DNA from: Haloarcula halophila | GTDB taxonomy: Archaea > Halobacteriota > Halobacteria > Halobacteriales > Haloarculaceae | Reading direction: 5' to 3' | Assembly (NCBI RefSeq): GCF_029278565.1 | Contig: NZ_CP119559.1 | Location: 2,852,001-2,916,000 of the forward strand | DNA length: 64,000 nucleotides | Part shown: piece after piece, positions 32,717-41,431 of the stretch | Position numbering within the stretch: the first letter of the stretch is position 1 | Layout of the letters: the number at the start of each line of letters is the position of its first letter | Notes under the pieces: generated by a model | Told to the model about the DNA's origin: nothing | The model's input: the letters and a program-made list of their open reading frames with translations, nothing else | Databases searched by the model: none | Made by a program: the position numbers and the translations under genes

Positions 32717-34222
32717 TCACTCGGCGACCGGCGAGTCCGACCGCACGGAGAGTGCGAGCCCGAGCGCCAGGATCGCGAGCACGATGAGGAACAGGGCGAT
32801 CACCGAGCGGAGGGCCGCCGCGCTCGTCTGTCGTGGGGCGATCGCCGGTACCACGAGATAACGCGCGGCGATCGCACCGACGACTGCCAGCCCGAGCACC
32901 AGCCCGGTACCGGTGACGTGGACGAACTCGCTGTCGCTCGTCCCCGCGTCACGGCCCAACTGGAGACCGATGCTGCTGGCGTGGGCGCCGGCGTCCCAGA
33001 TCAACAGCGTGGCCGCGCTCCCGGCGATGACCAGCACCGTCGGCACACCCAACTCCGCCCCGAGCAGGATCGTCAGGAACAGCACTGCGCTGCCCAGTGC
33101 GAACCCGCCGGCCGGCTGCGGGAGGAACCCGCGGTGGGACAACAGCGGCACGACCGCAACGACGAGTCCGATCAGCAACACGGCCGTTACGAGCCCGCCG
33201 AGGACGACCGCTGCCGGCCCGATGAGCGTGGAGACCGCCGTACTCCTGCCGAAGAGGTCGATCCCCAGCAGCGAGACGGCTGTGGTCCCGAGGATCGTCG
33301 CGACGACGGCGACGATACCGCCGCTCTGTAGCGACAGCGTCCTCGCGGGGTCGTCGCCGAGCCAGTCGACGACCCACCGCTGGAGCCCGCTCGCCAGGAG
33401 GATTCCGAGCAGTCCGACCGCCAGCACCACCAGCGGGACGTGCACCAGCCCGCTCAGCGCGACCCGGAGGAGAGACCCAACGACGGGCGTTCCGGCCAGG
33501 AACGCGTTGAACAGGACCTGTGCCTGGGGGAACAGGGCGACGACGCCTTCGACACCCAGGACCGCCCAGACGGTCACGGGAACCTCGGTTCTGGACATCC
33601 CGACTTCCGATAGCGTATCGAGGGTCCGATCACCGCTGCCTGGGTCGGGGAGCCACCCCTCCAGCACCGGGACGACCCGATTCAACAGCAGCAAGACGAG
33701 GACCGCACCGATCTGGAGGGTCACGAAGCCGACGAGGGGCGTGATCGCGGCCAGCCCGCTCACGCCGAAGACCACTCCCGAGAGGACGTTGTACTGCGCG
33801 GTGACACTCAGCAGGACCGCGACGACGATACCGACGAGGAGGGCGTTGCCGCTCTCTCTGAGTGCGGCGCCGAGCTGGTTCCCATCGTCGGCCGAGTCGG
33901 TGACGGCGTCCAAGAGGACGTACATCGTTCCGATCGCCAGCCCGAGGAAGGCTGCAAGCCTGCTCCCGCCGGCCGCGAACACGACCGTGAGCGCGAAGCC
34001 GACGATGCCGGCGACTGCCATGACGCTGCCGGCGGCGACACGTGCGTTCGATTCCTCGCCGAGCGCCCAGGTCCCGCCCGCGAGTAACACCGCGCCTCCG
34101 ACCGCCGACACGACCGGGAGCGGATCGCCGATACTCAGACCGACGGCCAGCGCAGTCAGGACCGCGAGGACGCCGGCGAGCGTCGCCGTCGAACGGACCG
34201 GCCGCGTGTCGATCCCGCTCAT
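32717..34222 (-). CDS. Polytopic membrane protein, last gene of the DUF4129/DUF58 operon
   Basis: A 501-residue protein, nearly all hydrophobic, with about 12-14 transmembrane helices rich in Ala, Val, Leu and Gly. No transporter motif is evident. The ATG at 34222 overlaps the DUF58 stop by 4 nt (ATGA). I believe similar proteins close DUF58 operons in other haloarchaea (a family I remember as DUF7519), but I cannot verify the number. Possible scaffold for a surface or envelope complex (inference). Confidence 0.78.
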   Translation of the reverse strand: MSGIDTRPVRSTATLAGVLAVLTALAVGLSIGDPLPVVSAVGGAVLLAGGTWALGEESNARVAAGSVMAVAGIVGFALTVVFAAGGSRLAAFLGLAIGTMYVLLDAVTDSADDGNQLGAALRESGNALLVGIVVAVLLSVTAQYNVLSGVVFGVSGLAAITPLVGFVTLQIGAVLVLLLLNRVVPVLEGWLPDPGSGDRTLDTLSEVGMSRTEVPVTVWAVLGVEGVVALFPQAQVLFNAFLAGTPVVGSLLRVALSGLVHVPLVVLAVGLLGILLASGLQRWVVDWLGDDPARTLSLQSGGIVAVVATILGTTAVSLLGIDLFGRSTAVSTLIGPAAVVLGGLVTAVLLIGLVVAVVPLLSHRGFLPQPAGGFALGSAVLFLTILLGAELGVPTVLVIAGSAATLLIWDAGAHASSIGLQLGRDAGTSDSEFVHVTGTGLVLGLAVVGAIAARYLVVPAIAPRQTSAAALRSVIALFLIVLAILALGLALSVRSDSPVAE

Positions 34223-35550
34223 GCCGACCACCCCTCCATCGCCTGCAAGAGCGCCTTCGACAGCGGTTGGTCGGGTTCCCAGTCGACGACACGGACGGCG
34301 CTGCGCAGGTCGTCGACACGGTCGTCCCTGTCCAGGGACTCCAGTGTCGCGCCAGGCGTCTCGCTACCGGTCACGTCCGGCGTCACGAGGGTGACGGCGT
34401 GTCCGTAGGCGGCGAAACGCTTGGCCACGTCTGCGGCGGTATCGTCCAACAGCGGGCTGCAGAAGACGATCTGTGCTTCGGACGGGATCGATCGCTTGAG
34501 CGTCTTGATCGGGTTCCCGCCGTCCGCGACGCCGTAGCGCTGTTCGATCCCGTCGATCCCCTCGAAGAAGCGCTGTCCGCTCATATCACTGACCGACCAG
34601 TCGGTCCCCTCGGCGGTCGCGCGGTAGCCGTCGCTCCCCCCGATCTCTTCGAGCAGGAACTCGCGGACTCGCCGGGCCTGGACACGGTCGGCGGACGGGC
34701 GGAGATACGCACAGGAGTCGAAGACGGCCGCGCCGACGTGGTTCTCCTCCTCGAGGAGCGCGGTCGCCAGTCGCTCCGCGGCGTAGGTGCAGTACTGGAC
34801 GGCGTTCGGTGCCCGCGGCTCGGCGGCGATCGGGTGCCGTGCGTCGACCAACAGGACCACGCTTGCGGCTTTCGTCTCCTGGAACTCCACGGTCGCCAGT
34901 TCGTTCGTTCGGGCGAAGCGGTTCCAGTCGATGCGGCTCATCGGATCCGAGGACTGGTACTCGCGGATGGCGTAGAACGCGACGCCTTCGCCGGCCGCGT
35001 CCGCCTGGACCCGTCCACTCTGTGGCAGCGTCTGTGGTGGCATGTCGAGCCGTTCCGCGTCGGTCGAGCAGTCCAGTTCCGTTTCGATCTCTGCGGTCGT
35101 CCGGTATTCGGCACCGCCGGTGAGGTTGCGACACACCACCGTCGTCTCGCCGAACGCGTGTTCGCCACGGCGGGCGGTGATCGTGTAGGTGAACGACGCC
35201 GATTCGTCGACGTCCAGGGTCGTCCCGAACCGTGGGGACCCCTCGGTCACGCGGAGCCGGTCCGGGACGCCGTCGACGATCCGCACGTCCGGGAGGTAGT
35301 CGAGCCCGTCGTTACGGACCGTGACGGTCACCTCGACCTCCTGCCCGGGGAGGGGCGTCTCGGGCGCTAGCGCGCGAGTGATCGTCAACTCCGGTTCGGG
35401 GACGCTCGCGGCCGCCTCGTAGGCGGCGTAGACGAGTCCGACGACGGCGACCATGAAGACGGCCGTGTTGCCGGTGACGACACCGACCGCGCCGGCGACC
35501 AGTGCGACCCAGATACCGATGTCACCTCGGGCGTTCAGGCGCTCACTCAT
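34219..35550 (-). CDS. DUF58-domain membrane protein
   Basis: A 443-residue protein with two N-terminal transmembrane helices (about 12-45), an Ig-like/CARDB-type segment (about 55-150, containing PGQEVEVTVTVRNDG) and a DUF58 domain with the hallmark IREYQSSDPMSRIDWNRFAR (about 190-210), followed by a von Willebrand A-like fold (VVLLVDARHP, with a partial MIDAS). DUF58 proteins usually work with a MoxR ATPase; none is encoded in this operon. Overlaps its neighbours by 4 nt on both sides. Confidence 0.87.
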   Translation of the reverse strand: MSERLNARGDIGIWVALVAGAVGVVTGNTAVFMVAVVGLVYAAYEAAASVPEPELTITRALAPETPLPGQEVEVTVTVRNDGLDYLPDVRIVDGVPDRLRVTEGSPRFGTTLDVDESASFTYTITARRGEHAFGETTVVCRNLTGGAEYRTTAEIETELDCSTDAERLDMPPQTLPQSGRVQADAAGEGVAFYAIREYQSSDPMSRIDWNRFARTNELATVEFQETKAASVVLLVDARHPIAAEPRAPNAVQYCTYAAERLATALLEEENHVGAAVFDSCAYLRPSADRVQARRVREFLLEEIGGSDGYRATAEGTDWSVSDMSGQRFFEGIDGIEQRYGVADGGNPIKTLKRSIPSEAQIVFCSPLLDDTAADVAKRFAAYGHAVTLVTPDVTGSETPGATLESLDRDDRVDDLRSAVRVVDWEPDQPLSKALLQAMEGWSA

Positions 35551-36335
35551 CGGAGATCACCCCGTTCGACCCGCTCGATCGCTGCCAGCGTGGCTTCGAC
35601 TCTCCGGTCGAACCCCTCGCCGGACGCCCAGTCACGGAGTTGGACACCCAGCGACGGGTCGGCGACCGTCTCGTCGCCGAGGAACGAGGCCGCCCGCTGG
35701 TCGTCCGTCCAGGTCCCGCTCGCGACCGCTTCGGCGGCGACCGACTCCGACACGCCGGTCGAGTCAGCGATGACTCGCTCGGCTGTCTCGCGTAGCTCAC
35801 GGCGAATGTCGGCGGCGTAACTGGCTTCCAGGCCGTTGTACGGGTCGACCCGGCCGTCGATACTCTCCAGGAGCTCGTCGATGTCCGCACCGACGACCGT
35901 CTGTTCGGTCCCCTGGGTCATCTCCGGGTTCGCAGCGGGCAGTTCGACCGGTTCGTCGCTCTCCCACTCCGGGGATTCGTGTCTGTCGTACAGGCCGTAC
36001 AGACCGAGAGCGCCGATGACGGCCCCCAGAACCGGCGCAGCGCTGCGGAGCTGCCCCACCGTGTCGGGACTCGCCGTCACGTCGACGAGCCCGGGGAACG
36101 TCACGACCACCGCAGCGGCCCCGAGCGCGGCGAGACCGGCAACCGAAAACACGAGCCAGAGCCGGCCGGCGGGTTCACGGTCGATCCGCGCATCCACGCG
36201 GGTGCGGTCGTGGCTTCGCTCGTCCACTTCGGTGTGGTGGTTCCGCACTGGCTCGTCCGGTACCTCGACACCATCGTCGTCGGCAGCCAGCCGCTCGTCT
36301 CCCGTCGGTTCGACGGTCGTGGTCTGGCTCGTCAT
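35547..36335 (-). CDS. Two-helix membrane protein of the DUF58 operon
   Basis: A 262-residue protein: acidic N-terminal tail (1-58), two hydrophobic helices (about 59-82 and 97-115), then a cytoplasmic helical domain (about 130-262) with ELLESIDGRVDPYNGLEA and a C-terminal LAAIERVERGD. I recall such proteins as DUF7269 in haloarchaeal DUF58 operons but cannot check. The start overlaps the DUF4129 stop and the stop overlaps the DUF58 start, so it is translationally coupled to both. Confidence 0.75.
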   Translation of the reverse strand: MTSQTTTVEPTGDERLAADDDGVEVPDEPVRNHHTEVDERSHDRTRVDARIDREPAGRLWLVFSVAGLAALGAAAVVVTFPGLVDVTASPDTVGQLRSAAPVLGAVIGALGLYGLYDRHESPEWESDEPVELPAANPEMTQGTEQTVVGADIDELLESIDGRVDPYNGLEASYAADIRRELRETAERVIADSTGVSESVAAEAVASGTWTDDQRAASFLGDETVADPSLGVQLRDWASGEGFDRRVEATLAAIERVERGDLR

Positions 36336-37357
36336 TCGTCACCTCCCTTCCGGATCTGATCGAGCGCGTCGCGAGCCGCTTCGGTCCGGGAACTCGTCGT
36401 GTCGGCACCGCCGTACTCGATCGCCCGGAACAGTTCCGTGAGTCGACGGACCGGCGCGGCCGGGAGGCCGATGTCGATAGCCGTGCGGGCGTACTCCCCC
36501 GGCGTCGTCGCGGCCGGGTTCTGGACAGGGACCAGTTCGACCATCGCTTCCCAGGCCTCCCGGAGCGTCGGCGGGTCGGGATCGCTCTCCTCGGCCGGCG
36601 TCGAGGCCACCGCCCGGGCGTCCTCCGTCGTCGGGTCGTCCGGTTGCATGAACTCGGGACGCGTGATCCCACCCCGAAGCGACGCCAGGAGGCCGCCGGA
36701 GCCGCCCAGCGATCCCAGCGCTTGCAGGGGGGCTGCCAGCAGCGCGCCGAACGCGACCGGAAGCGCGCCGAGGCTCCGGCCGAGCATCCGGCCGAGGGGT
36801 CCCAGCCCCGAGGCGATCCCACGCCCCAGCCCGGCGGCGATGGTTCCGACGCTGGCGGCGACACGGCCCAGCATCGCCGCGCCGGCGAGCAGGACGGTCG
36901 TGGTCACCTGCGGGATGAGCTGGAGGGCGTTCCCGATCGGCGCAGGCAGCGAGGGCAGTGTGAGCCAGTCCAGCGAGAGGCCGCTGTCCCCGACGCCGAT
37001 GTCGGCCGCACGGAGCAATACGAGCCCGACGTAGCCGAGCCCGCCCAACACGACGAGCCCGAACAGCTTCGGGACGAGTGCGAGCCAGCCGAGGCTCGGA
37101 TCGGGGTCGCCGGTGTCGTCGGGCGGTGGGGCGGCTGTCTCTGTCGGCATCGGCGTTGGCGTCGGTGTTTCCGTGGCCGGACTGCCGCCGGTGTCGGTCG
37201 GCAGACTCTCGGTGGGGTTCGTGGCGTCCGACCCGACGGTCTCCGGACCCGACGGCTGGAGTTCCACGTCCAGCGCGGCGGGGAACAATGCGGTCCCGAA
37301 CACCACAGCGCCGGCACAGAGGAGGGCGAGGGCGGCGCGGATGAGACTGGAAGGCAC
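36332..37357 (-). CDS. DUF4129-domain protein, first gene of the envelope operon
   Basis: A 341-residue protein from a GTG at 37357. The N-terminus has a signal-like hydrophobic helix (about 5-28), then a low-complexity Thr/Pro/Asp linker (about 35-80) that should be extracellular, a transmembrane helix (about 85-108), a Gly/Ala-rich hydrophobic stretch (about 130-215), and a C-terminal DUF4129 region with TLREAWEAMVELV and TPGEYARTAIDIGLPAAPV followed by LTELFRAIEYGG. DUF4129 is common beside DUF58, MoxR and transglutaminase-like proteins. TATA-rich sequence lies 24-33 nt upstream. Confidence 0.8.
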   Translation of the reverse strand: MPSSLIRAALALLCAGAVVFGTALFPAALDVELQPSGPETVGSDATNPTESLPTDTGGSPATETPTPTPMPTETAAPPPDDTGDPDPSLGWLALVPKLFGLVVLGGLGYVGLVLLRAADIGVGDSGLSLDWLTLPSLPAPIGNALQLIPQVTTTVLLAGAAMLGRVAASVGTIAAGLGRGIASGLGPLGRMLGRSLGALPVAFGALLAAPLQALGSLGGSGGLLASLRGGITRPEFMQPDDPTTEDARAVASTPAEESDPDPPTLREAWEAMVELVPVQNPAATTPGEYARTAIDIGLPAAPVRRLTELFRAIEYGGADTTSSRTEAARDALDQIRKGGDE

Positions 37358-37380
37358 TATCCAATAGTTCTTGCCAACGA

Positions 37381-37390
37381 ATATAAAATA
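37381..37390 (-). promoter_or_regulatory. TATA box of the DUF4129/DUF58 operon
   Basis: ATATAAAATA on the plus strand (TATTTTATAT on the minus strand) lies 24-33 nt upstream of the GTG at 37357, in the only strongly AT-rich stretch of the region. Position fits a leaderless transcript. Confidence 0.6.
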
Positions 37391-37428
37391 TTGTCATTAC
37401 TTCGACGCTCTCTGATCGACCACCAGAA

Positions 37429-37440
37429 CTATTTTTATTC
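37429..37440 (+). promoter_or_regulatory. TATA box of htpX
   Basis: CTATTTTTATTC lies 27-38 nt upstream of the htpX ATG at 37467. Together with the minus-strand element 40-50 nt away it forms a compact divergent promoter. Confidence 0.6.
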
Positions 37441-37466
37441 GCTGACAGCTAGATTCCATACGCCCT

Positions 37467-38528
37467 ATGGGGAGAGATACCCACCTCAACAGACGGATCC
37501 TGCTGACGCTTGCGCTCCTGCTGGTCGTCGACCTCGCGGTAGTCGCGACGGCCGCATACCTCCTGACACCGTGGCTCGCACCCCTCCGCGACGCCGTCGC
37601 GGCGGCGCTGCCCTTCGGCGGGCTGTCGGCCCAGGTAGCGTGGTGGCTCGCGGTCCTGTTGCCGGCGCTGTCGCTGTTCGTCTGGGGACAGCTCCGATAC
37701 ACCCGCGCGCGGACACTGAACAAGGTCGACGCCAGGGAAGTGAGCCAACGGGAGTACCCCGACCTGAGCGAACGCGTCCACCGGCTAGCACAGCTCGCCG
37801 ACATGAAACCCCCGACGATCGCGGTCGCGGACTCCGCGGTCCCCAACAGTTTCGCCGTCGGCACCATCGGAAGCGCCACACTAGTCGTCAGCGACGGCTT
37901 GCTGGAGACGCTTTCCGGCGACGAACTCGACGCCGTGTTGGCCCACGAACTGATGCACGTCAAGAACCGGGACGCGACGGTCATGACCCTCGCTAGCTTC
38001 CTGCCAGCGCTGACGAACGGCGAACACGGGCTATTGGACGACATGCTCCCGGGCGAACGCGGCAGTAAACTCGTCGTCGGAGCGCTCGCCGTCTGCGGCG
38101 CGTACCTCTTGAGTGCACGAATCATGGCCGCCCCGGTCGGCAGCCTCGGATTCACCCTCGGCTTCGTCGTCCTCGCCGGGATCACGGTCGTTCTCGGCGG
38201 CGTGTTGCTCGGGGTGTTTACCGCTCCGGTCGTCGTCCTGAGCCGCTCGCTCTCGAAGTACCGCGAGTACGCCGCCGATCGCAGCGCGGCGCTGTTGACC
38301 GGGGACCCGGCCGCGCTGGTCACGGCTCTGGAGACGCTGGACAGCGAGGTCGCGGTGACGCCGGAAACCGACAAGCGACACGCCTACGAGGGCGTTCGTG
38401 GACTCTGCTTCCTCGCCGGTGGCTTCCGGACGGGGACCGAGACGGATCGGTTCCACGTCGAAACCCGCTCACATCCGCCGACGGCGGACCGGATCGATCG
38501 ACTCCGTTCGGTCGAATCGGCGTCCTGA
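37467..38528 (+). CDS. htpX: HtpX-like M48 membrane metalloprotease
   Basis: A 353-residue protein with two N-terminal helices (about 11-35 and 55-75), a zinc motif [10 protein letters not shown] (His160, Glu161, His164), two more helices (about 185-205 and 212-240) and the third zinc ligand Glu in [13 protein letters not shown]. It degrades misfolded membrane proteins with the active site in the cytoplasm. The order of helices and motifs fits archaeal HtpX. It has its own promoter and is divergent from the envelope operon. Confidence 0.92.
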   Translation: MGRDTHLNRRILLTLALLLVVDLAVVATAAYLLTPWLAPLRDAVAAALPFGGLSAQVAWWLAVLLPALSLFVWGQLRYTRARTLNKVDAREVSQREYPDLSERVHRLAQLADMKPPTIAVADSAVPNSFAVGTIGSATLVVSDGLLETLSGDELDAVLAHELMHVKNRDATVMTLASFLPALTNGEHGLLDDMLPGERGSKLVVGALAVCGAYLLSARIMAAPVGSLGFTLGFVVLAGITVVLGGVLLGVFTAPVVVLSRSLSKYREYAADRSAALLTGDPAALVTALETLDSEVAVTPETDKRHAYEGVRGLCFLAGGFRTGTETDRFHVETRSHPPTADRIDRLRSVESAS

Positions 38529-38558
38529 TGCCAGCCTCGGAGCGCCACATTCCAAACC

Positions 38559-38565
38559 GTTTATG
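38559..38565 (+). promoter_or_regulatory. TATA box of the aIF5A gene
   Basis: GTTTATG lies 25-31 nt upstream of the aIF5A ATG (38590), right after the htpX stop region, consistent with a separate leaderless transcript. Confidence 0.5.
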
Positions 38566-38589
38566 CCACAACGGGAGTTATCCGGCCGT

Positions 38590-38970
38590 ATGGCAAGAGA
38601 GCAGACCGAAGTTCGCGAACTCGACGAAGGTAGCTACGTGATGATCGAAGACACGCCGTGTAAGATCGACTCCTACAGCACGGCCAAGCCGGGCAAACAC
38701 GGCAGTGCGAAAGCCAGGATCGACGCACGTGGCGTCTTCGACAGCAAGAAGCGCTCGCTGTCCCAACCGGTCGACGCGAAGGTCTGGATCCCGATCATCG
38801 ACCGAAAGCAGGGACAGGTCGTCTCGGTCGACGGCACCGACGCACAGGTCATGGATCTCGAAACCTACGATACGTTCACGATGCTGATGCCCGACGACGT
38901 CGAGCTCAGCCCCGACGACGAGATCGAGTACCTCGAATACGAGGACCAGCGCAAGATCACGCGCACGTAA
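38590..38970 (+). CDS. eif5a: Translation factor aIF5A (hypusine-containing)
   Basis: A 126-residue factor that helps the ribosome through difficult peptide bonds. The N-terminal SH3-like domain has the modification loop [13 protein letters not shown]; the Lys in GKHG (Lys36) is the hypusination site. The C-terminal OB fold spans about 70-126. The ATG at 38590 follows a TATA element. The agmatinase-family gene starts 5 nt after its stop, and deoxyhypusine synthase is encoded 7.6 kb upstream. Confidence 0.96.
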   Translation: MAREQTEVRELDEGSYVMIEDTPCKIDSYSTAKPGKHGSAKARIDARGVFDSKKRSLSQPVDAKVWIPIIDRKQGQVVSVDGTDAQVMDLETYDTFTMLMPDDVELSPDDEIEYLEYEDQRKITRT

Positions 38971-38975
38971 CGCCG

Positions 38976-39776
38976 ATGTTTCCCGGTGCGAACACCGATC
39001 GCGCCCGCGCCGACTACGCGATCGTCGGGGCGCCACTCGACGCCTCGACGTCGTTCCGGCCCGGGACGCGGTTCGGTCCGCGCCGGACCCGCGAGTTCTC
39101 CGAGCAGTTCGACGACTACGACCACCACACCGGTCAGCAGTTTACCGACTTGGCCGTCTACGACCACGGCGATGTCGGGCCGACGGCCGACACCGACGAG
39201 TATCTCACCTTCCTCGAAGGGACAGTCGATGACCTCGCGGAGGAGGGTGCCGTCCCGCTCCTACTGGGGGGCGAACACACTGTCACCGTCGCCGCCGTCC
39301 GCGCGCTGGACCCGGACGTGTTCGTCTGTCTGGACGCTCATCTCGACCTCCGGGAGTCGTACGCCGGCGACACGCTCTCGCACGCGACGGTCACACGCCA
39401 CGCGCTCGCGAGTGCTGATCGGGCGGTGATCCTCGGCGCACGTACCGGTAGTGAAGCCGAGTGGGACCGGGCAACAGCGGGGGACGTGACGGCCGTCCCG
39501 CCCGCGGAGGTCCCCGACTGGACGCCCTCGCTGGACGACGAACGGGCCTACCTCTCGGTGGACATCGACGCCGCCGATCCGGGGTTCGCGCCGGGAACGG
39601 GGACACCGGAGCCGTTCGGGCTCGACCCGTCGACGATGCACGAGGTCCTGCGGGCGGTGGCCCCACACGCGATCGGATTCGACGTCGTTGAGGTCAACGA
39701 CCGCGACGACGGCCAGGCCGCGACGCTGGCCGCGAAACTCCTCCGCGCGTTCGTCTTCGCGCACGCGGACGGGTGA
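38976..39776 (+). CDS. speB: Agmatinase-family ureohydrolase, probably in aIF5A modification
   Basis: A 266-residue ureohydrolase with all binuclear Mn ligands: GGEH (His101), DAHLD (Asp120, His122, Asp124) and SVDIDAADP (Asp196, Asp198); His136 and Glu239 match further active-site residues. Agmatinase splits agmatine to putrescine and urea. Placement 5 nt after aIF5A matches the arrangement in Haloferax volcanii, where published work linked the neighbouring agmatinase-like gene to hypusine formation on an agmatine-type intermediate. That role is inferred here from synteny. Length is shorter than bacterial SpeB (about 305). Confidence 0.9.
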   Translation: MFPGANTDRARADYAIVGAPLDASTSFRPGTRFGPRRTREFSEQFDDYDHHTGQQFTDLAVYDHGDVGPTADTDEYLTFLEGTVDDLAEEGAVPLLLGGEHTVTVAAVRALDPDVFVCLDAHLDLRESYAGDTLSHATVTRHALASADRAVILGARTGSEAEWDRATAGDVTAVPPAEVPDWTPSLDDERAYLSVDIDAADPGFAPGTGTPEPFGLDPSTMHEVLRAVAPHAIGFDVVEVNDRDDGQAATLAAKLLRAFVFAHADG

Positions 39777-39818
39777 GACTGCGCCCCGTTTTAAGATCGC
39801 GGGGGCGTATGCCGAGAT

Positions 39819-40628
39819 ATGGACCGCCTCTCGTCGTGTTACTTCTGCGGTACGGCACTGGACGCCTCGCTCTCGGAGTACCCGGTCGTCCCCCGGGCGC
39901 TCCAGCCGGCCGGGACTGACGGCCGGAGCGTCGTGCTCTGTCCGACCTGCCGGCGAAAGCTCGCGACCATCGTCGAGTCCGTCGTCGCGGCAGCCGGCGA
40001 AGGATCGCCCGAAGACGGCGTTACGGGTGACGCCGAGACACTCCCCAGCGCCGCCGACGACGAGGACCTGACGGGGATGCTCGACGAGTCCGGCATGGAG
40101 CCGAGACCGGACCCGATGGACCTCAGCGACGCCAACGAGACCGAGGACGACAGCGAGTCGCCAGTTGCGACCGGGAGCCACGACGATCCGAACGCGGGAA
40201 CGGAACCCGCTTCCGGCAGTTCCGATAGGGCCGTCGACGAGACGCGGACGGACACCGCGACGGACGGAACAGACGACGGACCTGCCCCGAACCGAGCGAG
40301 CGAGAACGGACAGCCGACCGAGCCCAGTCGGGAGCGGGAGGAGTCGTCCGAGGAGTCACCGACCGGCTCGACGGCGTCCGATACCGACGAGAGCGAGCAA
40401 TCGGACGACGGAGAAGCCGACGACGGCCAGGGGCTGACCCGCCTGGAGTACAACAAGGTGATGCGGCTCCTCCAGAACCGGGAGCTCCCGGTCGACCGGT
40501 CGGAGATACAGGCCGTCGCCGTCAACGCCTACGAGATCGAGCCCGGTGAGTTCGACACCATCGTCGACGCCGCCATCGACCGGGACCTGATCGACGAGCG
40601 GGACGGCCAGATCGTCTCGCCGGAGTAG
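39819..40628 (+). CDS. Zinc-finger protein with acidic linker and C-terminal winged-helix-like domain
   Basis: A 269-residue protein. The N-terminal 45 residues contain CYFC and CPTC, a four-Cys zinc site (Cys7, Cys10, Cys41, Cys44) similar to HNH/zinc-ribbon knuckles. Residues about 60-200 are a disordered acidic Ser/Thr/Glu/Asp linker. The C-terminal part (about 203-269) starts LTRLEYNKVMRLLQN and ends in IDERDGQIVSPE, which fits a winged helix. It could be a nucleic-acid or ribosome-linked protein; no family name recognised. Follows speB by 42 nt. Confidence 0.7.
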   Translation: MDRLSSCYFCGTALDASLSEYPVVPRALQPAGTDGRSVVLCPTCRRKLATIVESVVAAAGEGSPEDGVTGDAETLPSAADDEDLTGMLDESGMEPRPDPMDLSDANETEDDSESPVATGSHDDPNAGTEPASGSSDRAVDETRTDTATDGTDDGPAPNRASENGQPTEPSREREESSEESPTGSTASDTDESEQSDDGEADDGQGLTRLEYNKVMRLLQNRELPVDRSEIQAVAVNAYEIEPGEFDTIVDAAIDRDLIDERDGQIVSPE

Positions 40629-40663
40629 GAACACCTACCAGCCGGGCGGGGCAATCCCCGGCT

Positions 40664-41431
40664 ATGGACACAGGCGACATCGCAACGCGACTCGACGAGC
40701 GACTGGCTATCGAGGACTACGCGGACGTCGACGCGAGCCCGAACGGGCTCCAGGTCGGCCCCGGCGACCGCTCGGTCGATCACGTCGCGGTGGCCGTCGA
40801 CGCCGCCGTCGAGACGATCGAACGGGCAAGCGAGGCCGGCGCGGACCTGTTGGTCACCCACCACGGTCTCGTCTGGGGGAGCATCGAGCGGGTCACCGGG
40901 ACCGACTACGACCGGATCGCCCCGCTGATCGAGGACGATCTGGCACTGTACGTCGCCCACCTCCCGCTGGACGGCCACCAGGAACTCGGGAACGCCGCCG
41001 GGGTCGCTGACCTGCTCGAACTGACCGACCGTCGTCCGTTCGGCTCGATGGGACCGGAGCACATCGGGCAGGCCGGCACGCTCCCCGACCCCCGGCCCGT
41101 CGACGATATCGCCGCCAGCCTGGAGTCGTCGCTGGACACCGGCGGCCAGCCAGTCCGACTGCTCGATTTCGGCCCCGACCGCGTCGAGGACGTGGCCATC
41201 GTCACCGGCAGCGGCGTCGACTGGCTGGACGAGGCCGCCGCGACCGACGCCGACCTGCTCGTCACCGGGGAGGGCAAACAGCAGGTCTATCACGAGGCTC
41301 GCGAGGCCGGGGTCAACGTCCTGCTGGCCGGCCACTACGCGACCGAGACCTTCGGCGTCCGGTCGCTGGCCGCGCTGATCGAGGAGTGGGGACCGACGAC
41401 GACGTTCCTGGACTGTCCGACCGGACTGTAG
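40664..41431 (+). CDS. NIF3-family dinuclear-metal protein
   Basis: A 255-residue NIF3 protein (often annotated GTP cyclohydrolase I type 2-like). The metal-binding His motifs are LLVTHHGLVW (about 63-72), a central HLPLDGHQE and the C-terminal AGHYATETFGV. The family forms toroidal hexamers; activity is not settled. It is followed directly (0 nt) by the SprT-like gene. Confidence 0.9.
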   Translation: MDTGDIATRLDERLAIEDYADVDASPNGLQVGPGDRSVDHVAVAVDAAVETIERASEAGADLLVTHHGLVWGSIERVTGTDYDRIAPLIEDDLALYVAHLPLDGHQELGNAAGVADLLELTDRRPFGSMGPEHIGQAGTLPDPRPVDDIAASLESSLDTGGQPVRLLDFGPDRVEDVAIVTGSGVDWLDEAAATDADLLVTGEGKQQVYHEAREAGVNVLLAGHYATETFGVRSLAALIEEWGPTTTFLDCPTGL

